From NCBI RefSeq assembly GCF_012849555.1, contig NZ_CP051685.1, positions 1,240,001-1,304,000 of the forward strand: a stretch of DNA of 64,000 nucleotides, in the 5' to 3' direction. The translations under genes and the position numbers were made by a program. This document shows positions 35,860-43,877 of this stretch, piece after piece. The notes beneath the pieces are model-generated. The model was not told the DNA's origin, made no database searches, and saw only the letters and a program-made list of their open reading frames with translations. Within the stretch, counting starts at the first letter, position 1. The number at the start of each line of letters is the position of its first letter. Source of the stretch: Massilia forsythiae (GTDB taxonomy: Bacteria > Pseudomonadota > Gammaproteobacteria > Burkholderiales > Burkholderiaceae_D).

Positions 35860-36752
35860 TAGATCGGGAAATAGCGCTCGCTATCGATATCCTCGACAAG
35901 ACCGCACTGCGTGGGCGCCCAGCCCAGCAAGTCGCGTGTTTCCCGGCTCGTGCCGGCCATGTCCATGGCGGCGAAATGCGCGAACCAGCCGAAGTGCGCG
36001 GCGGCTTCCTCGCCCATCCTGGCTGCCAGCGGCAGGCCGAGGCGGCGCGCGATGACCGCGGCGATATCCCGGAACGGCACGCCCTCGTCGGCGATGGCGT
36101 GGTAATGCGCGGCGCGCGCGCCGTGCTCCAGCGCCAGGCGGAACAGGCGCGCGGCGTCCAGCCGGTGCACCGCCGCCCAGCGGTTGGCGCCCTCGCCGGC
36201 ATACGCCGAGATGCCTTTTTCGCGGGCGATACCGATCAGCATCGGCACGAAGCCATGATCGCCCTCGCCGTGCACGGAAGGCGGCAGCCGCACCGTGGAC
36301 GCGTGCACGCCGCGCGACGCCAGCGCGTCGGCGGTCTGTTCCGAGGCGCGCGGATAGGCGGCGCTGGCCGGCGGCGCCGCATCGTTCTCGGTCGCCAGCC
36401 GTCCCGGCGCCAGGCCGGCCAGACCCGCCGTCACCAGCAGCGGCCGCTGCGACCCTGCCAGCGCCGCGCCGAGCGCTTCGATCGCCAGCCGGTCCTGCTC
36501 GCAACTCGCGGCGAAGCGGCTGAAGTCGTGCGTAAAACCGGTATGGATGACGCCGTCGGCCGCGCTGGCGCCGCTGTGCAGGCTGGGCAGGTCGGCCAGC
36601 GATCCATGGTGGACCTCGGCCCCGGCCGCCGCCAGCGCCGCCGCGCCTTCCGGCGAGCGGGCCAGGCCGAGCACCCGGTGGCCGGCGGCCAGCAATTCCT
36701 GCACGACGGCCGAGCCGACGAATCCGGTGGCGCCGGTAACGAAAACACGCAT
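35859..36752 (-). CDS. Extended SDR, NAD(P)-dependent epimerase/dehydratase-like
   Basis: 297 aa Rossmann-fold protein. The nucleotide motif GATGFVGSAVV is at residues 7-17; GSLADLPSL and VIHTGFTHDF are typical of atypical/extended SDRs near COG0451. The classical YxxxK is weak: AAYPRASEQ keeps Tyr but has no Lys four residues on, so the catalytic mechanism may differ. Its stop codon touches the inserted repeat element, so the original C-terminus may have been altered. Divergent from the MmyB-like regulator, which probably controls it. Confidence 0.83.
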   Translation of the reverse strand: MRVFVTGATGFVGSAVVQELLAAGHRVLGLARSPEGAAALAAAGAEVHHGSLADLPSLHSGASAADGVIHTGFTHDFSRFAASCEQDRLAIEALGAALAGSQRPLLVTAGLAGLAPGRLATENDAAPPASAAYPRASEQTADALASRGVHASTVRLPPSVHGEGDHGFVPMLIGIAREKGISAYAGEGANRWAAVHRLDAARLFRLALEHGARAAHYHAIADEGVPFRDIAAVIARRLGLPLAARMGEEAAAHFGWFAHFAAMDMAGTSRETRDLLGWAPTQCGLVEDIDSERYFPI

Positions 36753-36823
36753 GGGTTGCTCCTGATGGTTGAGTGAATGCGGCTACTATCGACGCGGCGC
36801 GCATCCGGGTAAAGTAGTGGCTT

Positions 36824-36835
36824 CATACCGGTATG
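36824..36835. promoter_or_regulatory. Palindromic operator candidate in a divergent promoter
   Basis: CATACCGGTATG is a perfect 12-bp palindrome in the 95-bp region between the SDR gene and the divergent helix-turn-helix regulator, 12 bp before the regulator's likely start. The arrangement fits an autoregulated operator. Confidence 0.5.
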
Positions 36836-36847
36836 AGGACTAACAGG

Positions 36848-37702
36848 ATGCCAAGCGCCGCCGTCGACCACAATCCGCTGGGCGCCTATCTGAAGGATCG
36901 CCGCGCGCGCCTGGATGCGGCCTCCCTCGGCTACGGCGCCGCGCGCCGGCGCACGCCCGGCCTGCGCCGCGAGGAGGTGGCGCAGCGCGCCAGCATCAGC
37001 GCCACTTGGTACACCTGGCTGGAGCAAGGGCGCGGCGGCGCGCCGTCAGGCGAGGTGCTGGAACGCATCGCCGGCGCGCTGCTGCTGACGGAGGTCGAGC
37101 GCGAGCACCTGTTCCTGCTGGGACTGGGCCGCCCGCCCGAGCCGCGTTACCCGCTCGGGGCCGCGCTGTCGCCGCGCATCCAGCGCGTGCTGGATGCGCT
37201 GCCGGACAGCCCGGCCTTCGTCAAGACCCTGAACTGGGACCTGGTGGCATGGAACCGTCCCGCCGCCGCGGTGTTCGACTACCGCGACGACTTGCCGCCG
37301 GAACAGCGCAACATCCTGCGCCGCATCTTCCTCGACCCGCACAACCGCGCCCGCCAGCTCGATTGGGAAGCGGTGGCCCGTTTCGCCGTGGCCGCCTTCC
37401 GCGCCGACGTCGCGCGCGCGGGCATGCAGGACCACGCGGCGGAACTGGTGCGCGAGCTGTCGCGGAGAAGCGCCGACTTCGACGCCATGTGGCGCGGCCA
37501 GGACGTGCGCGCCTACGGCGAAGGCACCAAGCAGTTGCGCCATCCGGTGGCCGGACTGCTGGCCATGGAATATTCGTCGTTCGCCGTCGACGGCCGGCCC
37601 GACCTGTCGATGGTCGTCTACAATCCCGCCACCCCGGACGATGCGGCCAAGGTGCGCGCACTGGTCGCCGCGTCCACCACCTCGACGATGGTGCCGACAT
37701 GA
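36848..37702 (+). CDS. XRE-family regulator with MmyB-like ligand-binding domain
   Basis: 284 aa. The N-terminal helix-turn-helix covers about residues 12-85: LGAYLKDRRARLD, TPGLRREEVAQRASISATWYTWLEQGR. The C-terminal MmyB-like domain (about 105-270, PAFVKTLNWDLVAWNRPAAAVF, YSSFAVDGRPDLSMVVYNP) binds fatty-acid-like ligands in studied members. Such genes usually sit divergent from a short-chain dehydrogenase that they repress, as here. TGAGGA upstream favours ATG 36848 over 36833. The stop overlaps the remnant gene at 37699. Confidence 0.9.
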   Translation: MPSAAVDHNPLGAYLKDRRARLDAASLGYGAARRRTPGLRREEVAQRASISATWYTWLEQGRGGAPSGEVLERIAGALLLTEVEREHLFLLGLGRPPEPRYPLGAALSPRIQRVLDALPDSPAFVKTLNWDLVAWNRPAAAVFDYRDDLPPEQRNILRRIFLDPHNRARQLDWEAVARFAVAAFRADVARAGMQDHAAELVRELSRRSADFDAMWRGQDVRAYGEGTKQLRHPVAGLLAMEYSSFAVDGRPDLSMVVYNPATPDDAAKVRALVAASTTSTMVPT

Positions 37703-37809
37703 CGACGCCTACCCTCCACTTCATGTGCGGCAAGATTGGCGATACGGTGGACGTGGCGGACCAGATGGGTTTCCCGTCCACGCGTGCAAATGGCGCAGAC
37801 GTTCGTTGA
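37699..37809 (+). pseudogene. Decapitated P-loop kinase/ATPase gene start
   Basis: The ATGA overlap with the upstream regulator begins a 36-codon reading MTTPTLHFMCGKIGDTVDVA. The first 14 residues are the opening of AAA/zeta-toxin-like ATPases, which normally continue CGKIGAGKSTLA. Here the P-loop breaks off after GKIG and unrelated sequence runs to a stop. I read it as the surviving 5' end of a deleted gene. Confidence 0.5.
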
Positions 37810-37821
37810 ACGCGTGGACGG
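37774..37821. repeat. Inverted repeat with 12-bp arms
   Basis: CCGTCCACGCGT (37774-37785) and ACGCGTGGACGG (37810-37821) are perfect inverse copies around a 24-bp loop. They lie at the end of the broken P-loop gene and could be a deletion-associated scar or a terminator-like hairpin without a T run. Confidence 0.6.
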
Positions 37822-37868
37822 CAAAGCCGCCTCGCCGGCCGAGTCCACACTGCGTTGTATTGTCAGCG

Positions 37869-38840
37869 CTACCGCTGAGCCGCCGGCAGTCCGCGCAGGA
37901 AGTCCAGGATGATGCCTGCCAGTTGCGGCGCCAGCGGCAGTGCCGGATCGGCATACGATGCGAGCTGTTTCTGCGGATCGGCCGGCACCGCCTTGAGCAC
38001 ATGGTTCATGCCGGGCACCAGCGCCAGCACCGCGTCCGGCCTGGCTGCCTTGAGCGCGCTCGCCTCGCCGGCGCCGACCTGGATGTCGGTGGTGCCCTGC
38101 ACGATCAGCGTCGGCAACTTGAGCGCGGCCAGCTGTGCGGCCGGGTCGTACTGCATCCACGAGATCAGGTAGGGCTGGACGCTGGGGCGGTAAAAGGCGG
38201 CCAGCGCGGGCGGCACGTCCTGCGTGGTGGCGCCCTGCTCCAGTCCCGCCAGGATGCGCTCGTTGGCAGCCGCCAGGTCGGGCGGCAGCTTGCCGGCCAG
38301 TTGGGTGCGCAGGATGGCGCCGGGACGGCGGGCGACGCCGGCGACCGATACCAGCGCCGCCGCCCCGCCGCGCCGCGCCGCCACCGTCGCGATCAACGCG
38401 CCTTCGCTGTGGCCGAGCAGTACCGGCGCGGCAAAGCGCGCATCGGCTTGCAGCTTTGCCACCCAGGCCGCCGCGTCGTCGACGTAGGTATCGAAGCGCA
38501 GTGCCGCTTCGCTCGGGGCCGCGGCGCGGCTGGCACCTATGCCGCGCTTGTCGTAGCGCACCGACGCCACCCCGCCTTCGGCCAGCGCCGCAGCCAGCAG
38601 TTTGAGGCTGTCGTTGCGGCCGGCAAGGCTGTTGTTGCCATCGCGATCGGTCGGCCCGGAACCGGCGATGATCAATACCACCAGCGGCTTGGTCTTCGTA
38701 TCCGGCAAGGCCAGTGTGCCGGCGATGGCGCCGCCCGCCGTGTCCAGCACGATCGCCTGCTCGCGTACTTCGGCGGCCTGGCCGGCTACCGCAACCGCCA
38801 TGACCGCGGCGCCCAGCAGCCTTTGTGAAGTGGATGCCAT
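37869..38840 (-). CDS. Exported alpha/beta hydrolase
   Basis: 323 aa. Signal peptide MASTSQRLLGAAVMAVAVAGQAAE. Nucleophile elbow GHSEG (LLGHSEGALIA), oxyanion region GSGPTDRDGNN, acid in GTTDIQVG and His in GMNHVLK complete a Ser-Asp-His triad. The overall pattern is the YqiA/serine-aminopeptidase-like hydrolases (S33-type) found in the periplasm. Substrate unknown. A GAGGAGAAC ribosome site and an AT-rich leader precede the ATG. Confidence 0.87.
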   Translation of the reverse strand: MASTSQRLLGAAVMAVAVAGQAAEVREQAIVLDTAGGAIAGTLALPDTKTKPLVVLIIAGSGPTDRDGNNSLAGRNDSLKLLAAALAEGGVASVRYDKRGIGASRAAAPSEAALRFDTYVDDAAAWVAKLQADARFAAPVLLGHSEGALIATVAARRGGAAALVSVAGVARRPGAILRTQLAGKLPPDLAAANERILAGLEQGATTQDVPPALAAFYRPSVQPYLISWMQYDPAAQLAALKLPTLIVQGTTDIQVGAGEASALKAARPDAVLALVPGMNHVLKAVPADPQKQLASYADPALPLAPQLAGIILDFLRGLPAAQR

Positions 38841-38989
38841 CCGTTCTCCTCACCAATGTTTAATTAGAAATTTATCTAAATATAAATCGGCAGAAAAGAT
38901 GGCGTCAATGCAAGATAGCCGATCGATGCAACATGATGGAAGACCGCACGGGATGCGTCTTCCGCCCATGCAGTGCCGTGGATGGCGGT

Positions 38990-39160
38990 TCAGTGCAACA
39001 GGCGTCCGACGCTCGGGTTCGGATCGGTCGGCGGCTCGTCGTTGAACGGGGTGCGGATCGGCGCCTGGTGCGGATCGGCCGGGTCGAACGGATCGGCCGG
39101 CGGCTCCTCGATGGGGGATGGGTCGGGGGCGCGGTGGGCGTGCAGAGGGAATGGCATCAT
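38990..39160 (-). CDS. Small proline/aspartate-rich protein
   Basis: 56 aa starting MMPFPLHAHRAPDPSP. Almost half the residues are Pro, Asp or Glu (IEEPPADPFDPADPHQAP), with no hydrophobic core, so it is probably disordered. A strong AGGAGA ribosome site 7 bp before the ATG at 39160 is the main evidence. It resembles the mini-gene at 27312-27515 in composition only. Confidence 0.5.
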   Translation of the reverse strand: MMPFPLHAHRAPDPSPIEEPPADPFDPADPHQAPIRTPFNDEPPTDPNPSVGRLLH

Positions 39161-39361
39161 CCGGATTCTCCTGGTGGCTGTGACGGACAAGATGGCAGAA
39201 AAGCCTGCGGCCGGGCATAAGGACACCGCACGACATGGTCGCCGTGGCGCGGCCGGCACAGGCCGAAATGGACCGAAAACATTACCACGGCCCGCACATC
39301 GGTGACGCCCGGCTGGATTACAATGGCAGATTCGACAGCAAGGAACCAGAAAGGAACCGTC

Positions 39362-39871
39362 ATGTTGCCACCCCCCGTCGTTGCCGCCGTCGTGGTCCCG
39401 CTGGTCCTGTGGCGCATGTACAGCCGCATCAAGCGGCTGACGACCCGCCAGCGCTCGAAGCTGTGGCGCCACCGCACGACGCTGGTGTTCTTTCCCCTGC
39501 TGCTGGTTGCCTTGGCCATCGTCGCGCTGGGCACCTCCACGATCGCGCTGGCCGGCCTGGCGCTCGGCCTGCCGCTGGGCATCGTGCTGGGCCGCATGGC
39601 GGTGAAACGCACCCAGTTCGAGCAGCAGGGCGAGGATTTCTACTTCACGCCGTTCGCGCCGATCGGCATGCTGGTGGCCCTGCTGTTCATGGGCCGCATG
39701 GCCTGGCGCGCCTACGAATACTATGCGATGGGCTCGTTCGCGCACCAGGAATTCGTGGCCAGTCCCTTGACCCTGTTCATCTTCGGCATCCTCGCCGGCT
39801 ACTACATGACCTTCGCCGTCGGCCTGCTGGCCTGGCGCCGCCGCACCGTTCCCCGATCCCTCCCGCAATGA
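39362..39871 (+). CDS. Membrane protein, first of a paralogous pair
   Basis: 169 aa with four predicted helices (about 4-20, 42-62, 66-82 and 125-155). Motifs: PLVLWRMYSRIKRLTTRQRSKLWRH, GIVLGRMAVKRTQFEQQGEDFYFTP. The second half of the protein after the TP loop again spans the membrane (GILAGYYMTFAVGLLAWRRR). AAAGGA precedes ATG 39362. It overlaps the next gene by ATGA; the two proteins align along their length, so they arose by duplication. It resembles DUF1453/CcdC-like proteins; no function is known. Confidence 0.78.
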   Translation: MLPPPVVAAVVVPLVLWRMYSRIKRLTTRQRSKLWRHRTTLVFFPLLLVALAIVALGTSTIALAGLALGLPLGIVLGRMAVKRTQFEQQGEDFYFTPFAPIGMLVALLFMGRMAWRAYEYYAMGSFAHQEFVASPLTLFIFGILAGYYMTFAVGLLAWRRRTVPRSLPQ

Positions 39872-40380
39872 CCGTCACCACCCTCGCCCTCATCGTCCTC
39901 GTTCCCGTCCTGGTGTGGCGCATCTATTCGCGCCTCAAGACCCAGATGCAGCGCCAGCGTTCGATCATGTCGCGCCACTACACCGGCCTGCTTGTGTTCG
40001 GCGCCATGGTGCTGGTGCCGGCCGCCAGCCTCGCCGGCCAAGCCTACGCGCTGGTGGCGCTGGCCGGCGGCGCCGTGTTCGGCATCCTGCTGGGCGTGTA
40101 CGGCCTGCGCCGCACCCGTTTCAGCGATACCGACGAGGGCTATTACTTCACGCCGGATCCGCGCCTGGGCGTCCTGATTGCGATGGTGCTGGTGGCGCGC
40201 GTGATCTACCTCGGCATCGAGATCTACATGAACCAGGGCAGCAACCAGCCGAACCCGCGCTTTTCCGACAGCCCGCTGACCATGTATTGCCTGGGCCTGA
40301 CTGCCGGCTACTTCGCCACCTACTCGGCCGGCCTGATGCGCTGGCGCATGCAGAAGCGCAAGGAAATCGGGCGCATGTGA
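39868..40380 (+). CDS. Membrane protein, second of a paralogous pair
   Basis: 170 aa, overlapping the previous stop by ATGA. Shares with its neighbour PVLVWRIYSRLKTQMQRQRSIMSRHYTG, GVYGLRRTRFSDTDEGYYFTPDPRLGVLIAM and LTAGYFATYSAGLMRWRMQKRKEI. The four helices occupy the same relative positions. The overlap and conserved order suggest the pair forms a hetero-oligomer in the inner membrane; this is inference. Confidence 0.78.
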   Translation: MTVTTLALIVLVPVLVWRIYSRLKTQMQRQRSIMSRHYTGLLVFGAMVLVPAASLAGQAYALVALAGGAVFGILLGVYGLRRTRFSDTDEGYYFTPDPRLGVLIAMVLVARVIYLGIEIYMNQGSNQPNPRFSDSPLTMYCLGLTAGYFATYSAGLMRWRMQKRKEIGRM

Positions 40381-40481
40381 CGGCCGTCCGGCCCGGCGTC
40401 CGCGTCGTTTGTCGCACTCCAAGGCAGCGTTCCGCATAAAGCAGATAATTGTCATCTAGACAATAATCGACGGAGCATGCG

Positions 40482-41468
40482 ATGGTCTTCGCTTATCTCG
40501 GCCGCCATTGGTACGCCAGGCGCCACTTCCCGCTGGCGTCCTGGCTGGCCTGCGTCGCGCGCAGCGCGCGCGTGCTGCTGTTCTACCGCGCCCACCGCCA
40601 GTTGCTGGCGCTGGACATCTACCGCCGCTACCTGACGCGTGCCCACGACGACGTGTTCCACCACCTCAGCCACCGCCACTACCTGGCCAAGGGCCTGTCG
40701 CCGCGCCAGCGGCTGGAATGCGCGCGCACCCACTACCGCTTCGAGGACGCCACGTTCGACGCCGCCTACAAGCGCGCGGTCTACCTGAACGGCGGCCTGG
40801 TGCTGTGGCGCCACGGCAGCGGCGCCACGCAGTTCGTGATCGCGCTGGAGATGGCATCGCGCCTGAACGCCGAGGGCGACCTGACCTTGACCGCCAGCGC
40901 CGGCGGCAAGTGCCTGCACCGGCTGTCGTTCAGCTGGACCGGCCGTGCGTTCGCGGGACTGGCCGCGGCGCCGGCATCCGCGCCCGCGCTGGTGCCCTTC
41001 ATCGCGCGCAACCAGGGCCACCGCGCCGACGCCGCCGATGCCTTCGACGCCTTCGAGCGCGCCTTTCCGCACAATTCTCCCAGCTTCTTCTGCTTCGCCG
41101 CGCTGCAGGGCATCGCCGAGGGGCTCGGCATGGCGCAGGCGGCGGCGGTCAAGGCCGAGTGGCAGAGCGCCTGCCGCCCGGCCGACCAGGCGCGCTTCAC
41201 GAATGCCTACGACGGTTTCTGGCAGGCGCTGGGCGGCGTGGCCGGCGAAGGGCGCGCCTGGCTGATCGACCTGCAGCACCGCTTGAAACCGCTGTCGGAG
41301 ACGCCGGCCAAGCACCGCAAGCGCGCGGCCATGCGGCGCGAACACTGGCGCGCCATCGGAGAAGCGGCGCGGGCGGTGATCGCGCATCACCTGGTGCGGC
41401 CGCATGTCGACGTCCCCGCGCACGCGGCGGAGGAAGACGGCAAACGGGTCGCGCTGCCGCTCGAATGA
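40482..41468 (+). CDS. VirK/YbjX family protein (DUF535)
   Basis: 328 aa. Family marks include HYLAKGLSPRQRLECARTHYRFE near residues 65-90, GGKCLHRLSFSW near 143-155, the FIARNQGHR strand and the C-terminal KHRKRAAMRREHW. In enterobacteria VirK/YbjX proteins affect envelope integrity and resistance to antimicrobial peptides; the biochemical activity is unknown. Start at the first ATG (40482), after CGGAG. Stands alone, convergent with the GH3 gene. Confidence 0.85.
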   Translation: MVFAYLGRHWYARRHFPLASWLACVARSARVLLFYRAHRQLLALDIYRRYLTRAHDDVFHHLSHRHYLAKGLSPRQRLECARTHYRFEDATFDAAYKRAVYLNGGLVLWRHGSGATQFVIALEMASRLNAEGDLTLTASAGGKCLHRLSFSWTGRAFAGLAAAPASAPALVPFIARNQGHRADAADAFDAFERAFPHNSPSFFCFAALQGIAEGLGMAQAAAVKAEWQSACRPADQARFTNAYDGFWQALGGVAGEGRAWLIDLQHRLKPLSETPAKHRKRAAMRREHWRAIGEAARAVIAHHLVRPHVDVPAHAAEEDGKRVALPLE

Positions 41469-41484
41469 TGGGCGCCGCTCACCC

Positions 41485-43758
41485 TCAACGCACGTCGACC
41501 CTGCGCGTCAAGCGGATCGCCGCCGACGATTCACCGACGCGCAACTCGACCGGCGCCGCCTCGACTTCCCACTTGCCGCGCGCGCCGTCCCAGTACGCCA
41601 GGCGCGACGCCGGCAGCGCGATGCGCACGGTGCGGCGCTCGCCCGGCTGCAGATGCACGCGCTGGAAGCCGACCAGCGCCTGGCGCGGACGCGCGACCTT
41701 CGACTGCGGCCACGCCGCATACAGCTGTACCATGCTGTCGCCCGCCACCTTGCCGGTATTGCCGACGTCGACATCGACGTCGACGCTGCCGCCCTTCGCC
41801 AGCGCCGCCGAAGCCGACGCCGCTGCCGATGCCGGTGCCCCCGGCACGCCGACGCGCAGGTTGGCGTACGTGAACGTCGTGTAGCTCAAGCCGTGCCCGA
41901 ACGGGAACAGCGGCGCCTGCTTCGCGTACATGTAGGTGCGGCCGTGGCGGATGTCGTAGTCCATCATCGGCGGCAGCTGCGCCATCGAGGCCGGCCAGGT
42001 GACGGTCAATTTGCCGCCCGGGTTGTAGTCGCCGAACAGCACCTGCGCCAGCGCGCTGCCCTGGTCCTGCGACGAATGCGCCATCTGCACGATCGCCGGC
42101 ACGTGCTCCTTGGACCAGTTGATGGTGTACGGGAAGCTCGACACCAGCACCATCACCGTACGCGGATTGGCGGCCAGCACCTGTTTCACCAGCGCTTCCT
42201 GCGCCAGCGCCAGGGTCTCGCGGTCGCGCCCCTCGCGGCCGTCGCCGGGATCGCTGCACGGCTTGGTGCCGGCGTCGGTCCATTCCTTGCCCATGTTCGG
42301 CCCGCAGGTCGGATCGTTGCCGACCACGACCACCGCCACGTCCGACGTGCGCGCCGCCTTCACCGCGGCGTCGCCGGCGTTGTCCGCGGCATAGTTGACC
42401 TTGACGCCGGGCCCGAGCGCCGCGCGGATGCCGTCCAGCGCCGTCACCTTGTGCGGCGGAATGCCGCCGTACCAGTCCCAGTGCACGCTGTCGGCATGCG
42501 GGCCGATCACGGCGATGCTCTTGATGCCGGCGCGCGACAGCGGCAGCGCGGCGCGCTCGTTCTTGAGCAGCACGATCGATTCCAGCGCCATTTGCAGCGA
42601 CACCGCCTGGTGCGCCTCGCCCTGCCACGGTTCCTGGCCGTCCTTGATGGCGGCGTACGGGTTGTTCGCGGCCGGGTCGAGCAGGCCGAGCTTCAGGGTG
42701 ACGCGGAACTTGCGCGCCAGTGCGGCGTCGAGCTCGGCCTCGGTAACCGTTCCCTCCCTGACGGCGGCGCGCAGCTCCTCCTTGTAGGTGTCGAGGTACT
42801 GGTTGATGCCGGCCTTCAGGCCCGCCACCGCGGCCGCCTTCTGGTCCGGATACCGTTTATACAGTTTGACCAGGTTGCCGATGGCGCCGCCGTCGCTGGA
42901 GACCACGTCCGCACCCCACTGCTTGATCACCAGATCGTTCAACAACGGATGCACGCCCATCGGCGTGCCGTTCCAGGCATTGTAGGCGGCCATCAGCGCG
43001 CGCGCACCGCCCTCCTGGAAGCCCATGCGGAACGGCACTGCGTAGTATTCGTGGAACAGGCGCTCGTCGAAGTCGGACGAGGAATTGCCGCGCCCGTTCT
43101 CGTTGCTGTTGGCCAGGAAGTGCTTCAACAGCGCGGCGCCGCGCCAATAATGCGGGTCGTCGCCCTGGATGCCCTGGACGAAGGCCGCCGCCATGGTCCC
43201 GACCAGGAACGGGTCTTCGCCGTACACTTCTTCGCTGCGGCCCCAGCGCGGGTCGCGCGCCAGGTCGGACTGCGGTCCCCACTGCATCAGGACCGGCTTG
43301 CCGGCCAGGCCCGGCTGGCCCGGCTTGCCGTACTTCGCGCTCTGCGAGATGTAGCGCGCTTCAAGCGATTGCACCGCGCCGGCCTGGCGCACCAGCGCCG
43401 GGTCCCAGCTGGCGCCCATGCCGGGCGGCTGCGGGAACTGCGTGGTCGTGATGCGCTGCTTCTCGTGTTCCTGGTCCCCGCGCTGGACGATGCCGTGGAT
43501 GCCTTCGGTGCTGCCGAAGCTCGGGATGCCCAGGCGCGGCACGCCGGAATTGGTCGACAGCGCATCTATCTTCTCGTCCACCGTCATCAGGGACAGCATG
43601 CTGGCGATGCGCGCGGCCGGCGCCAGGCCGGTGTCGCGGAATGGATAGCCGGCTGGGGCAGTATCGGCAGCGGCGGCGGCCACACCGGCGTGGCCGGCGC
43701 ACAGCAGGGCCGCCAGGGCGACGGCGCGCAAGGGCGCCACGGTTTTCGGTCGGGGCAT
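41485..43758 (-). CDS. Glycoside hydrolase family 3, exported beta-glucosidase/xylosidase
   Basis: 757 aa. Signal peptide about 1-29 (ends in AAAADTAPA). GH3 N-domain: MLSLMTVDEKIDALS, GPQSDLARDPRWGRSEEVYGEDPFLVG, KHFLANSNENGR, and the nucleophile Asp in VVSSDGGAIG. The GH3 C-domain and a fibronectin-III-like end (FPFGHGLSYTTFTY, GNTGKVAGDSMVQLY) follow. The full-length three-domain form is usual for BglX or xylan 1,4-beta-xylosidase. Divergent from an exported acetylesterase, suggesting joint use on an acetylated plant or microbial polysaccharide. Confidence 0.93.
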   Translation of the reverse strand: MPRPKTVAPLRAVALAALLCAGHAGVAAAAADTAPAGYPFRDTGLAPAARIASMLSLMTVDEKIDALSTNSGVPRLGIPSFGSTEGIHGIVQRGDQEHEKQRITTTQFPQPPGMGASWDPALVRQAGAVQSLEARYISQSAKYGKPGQPGLAGKPVLMQWGPQSDLARDPRWGRSEEVYGEDPFLVGTMAAAFVQGIQGDDPHYWRGAALLKHFLANSNENGRGNSSSDFDERLFHEYYAVPFRMGFQEGGARALMAAYNAWNGTPMGVHPLLNDLVIKQWGADVVSSDGGAIGNLVKLYKRYPDQKAAAVAGLKAGINQYLDTYKEELRAAVREGTVTEAELDAALARKFRVTLKLGLLDPAANNPYAAIKDGQEPWQGEAHQAVSLQMALESIVLLKNERAALPLSRAGIKSIAVIGPHADSVHWDWYGGIPPHKVTALDGIRAALGPGVKVNYAADNAGDAAVKAARTSDVAVVVVGNDPTCGPNMGKEWTDAGTKPCSDPGDGREGRDRETLALAQEALVKQVLAANPRTVMVLVSSFPYTINWSKEHVPAIVQMAHSSQDQGSALAQVLFGDYNPGGKLTVTWPASMAQLPPMMDYDIRHGRTYMYAKQAPLFPFGHGLSYTTFTYANLRVGVPGAPASAAASASAALAKGGSVDVDVDVGNTGKVAGDSMVQLYAAWPQSKVARPRQALVGFQRVHLQPGERRTVRIALPASRLAYWDGARGKWEVEAAPVELRVGESSAAIRLTRRVDVR

Positions 43759-43790
43759 GGAATCGTCTCCTTTTTTCTAATAATGGTGTG

Positions 43791-43828
43791 AATTGGTATA
43801 ACATTATTCCGCTAACAAATGATTAGCG
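43791..43828. promoter_or_regulatory. Shared divergent control region, GH3/esterase
   Basis: The 119-bp gap between the two start codons holds an AATTGGTATAACATTATT stretch (43791-43808) and the inverted repeat CGCTAA-CAAATGA-TTAGCG (43810-43828). AATTGGTATA matches the left half of known UxuR/ExuR-type GntR operators, but the right half does not mirror it. Confidence 0.35.
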
Positions 43829-43877
43829 CAAACATTACATAGCGGGCGCGCAGCCCGCACGCGACCAGGAGACAGGA

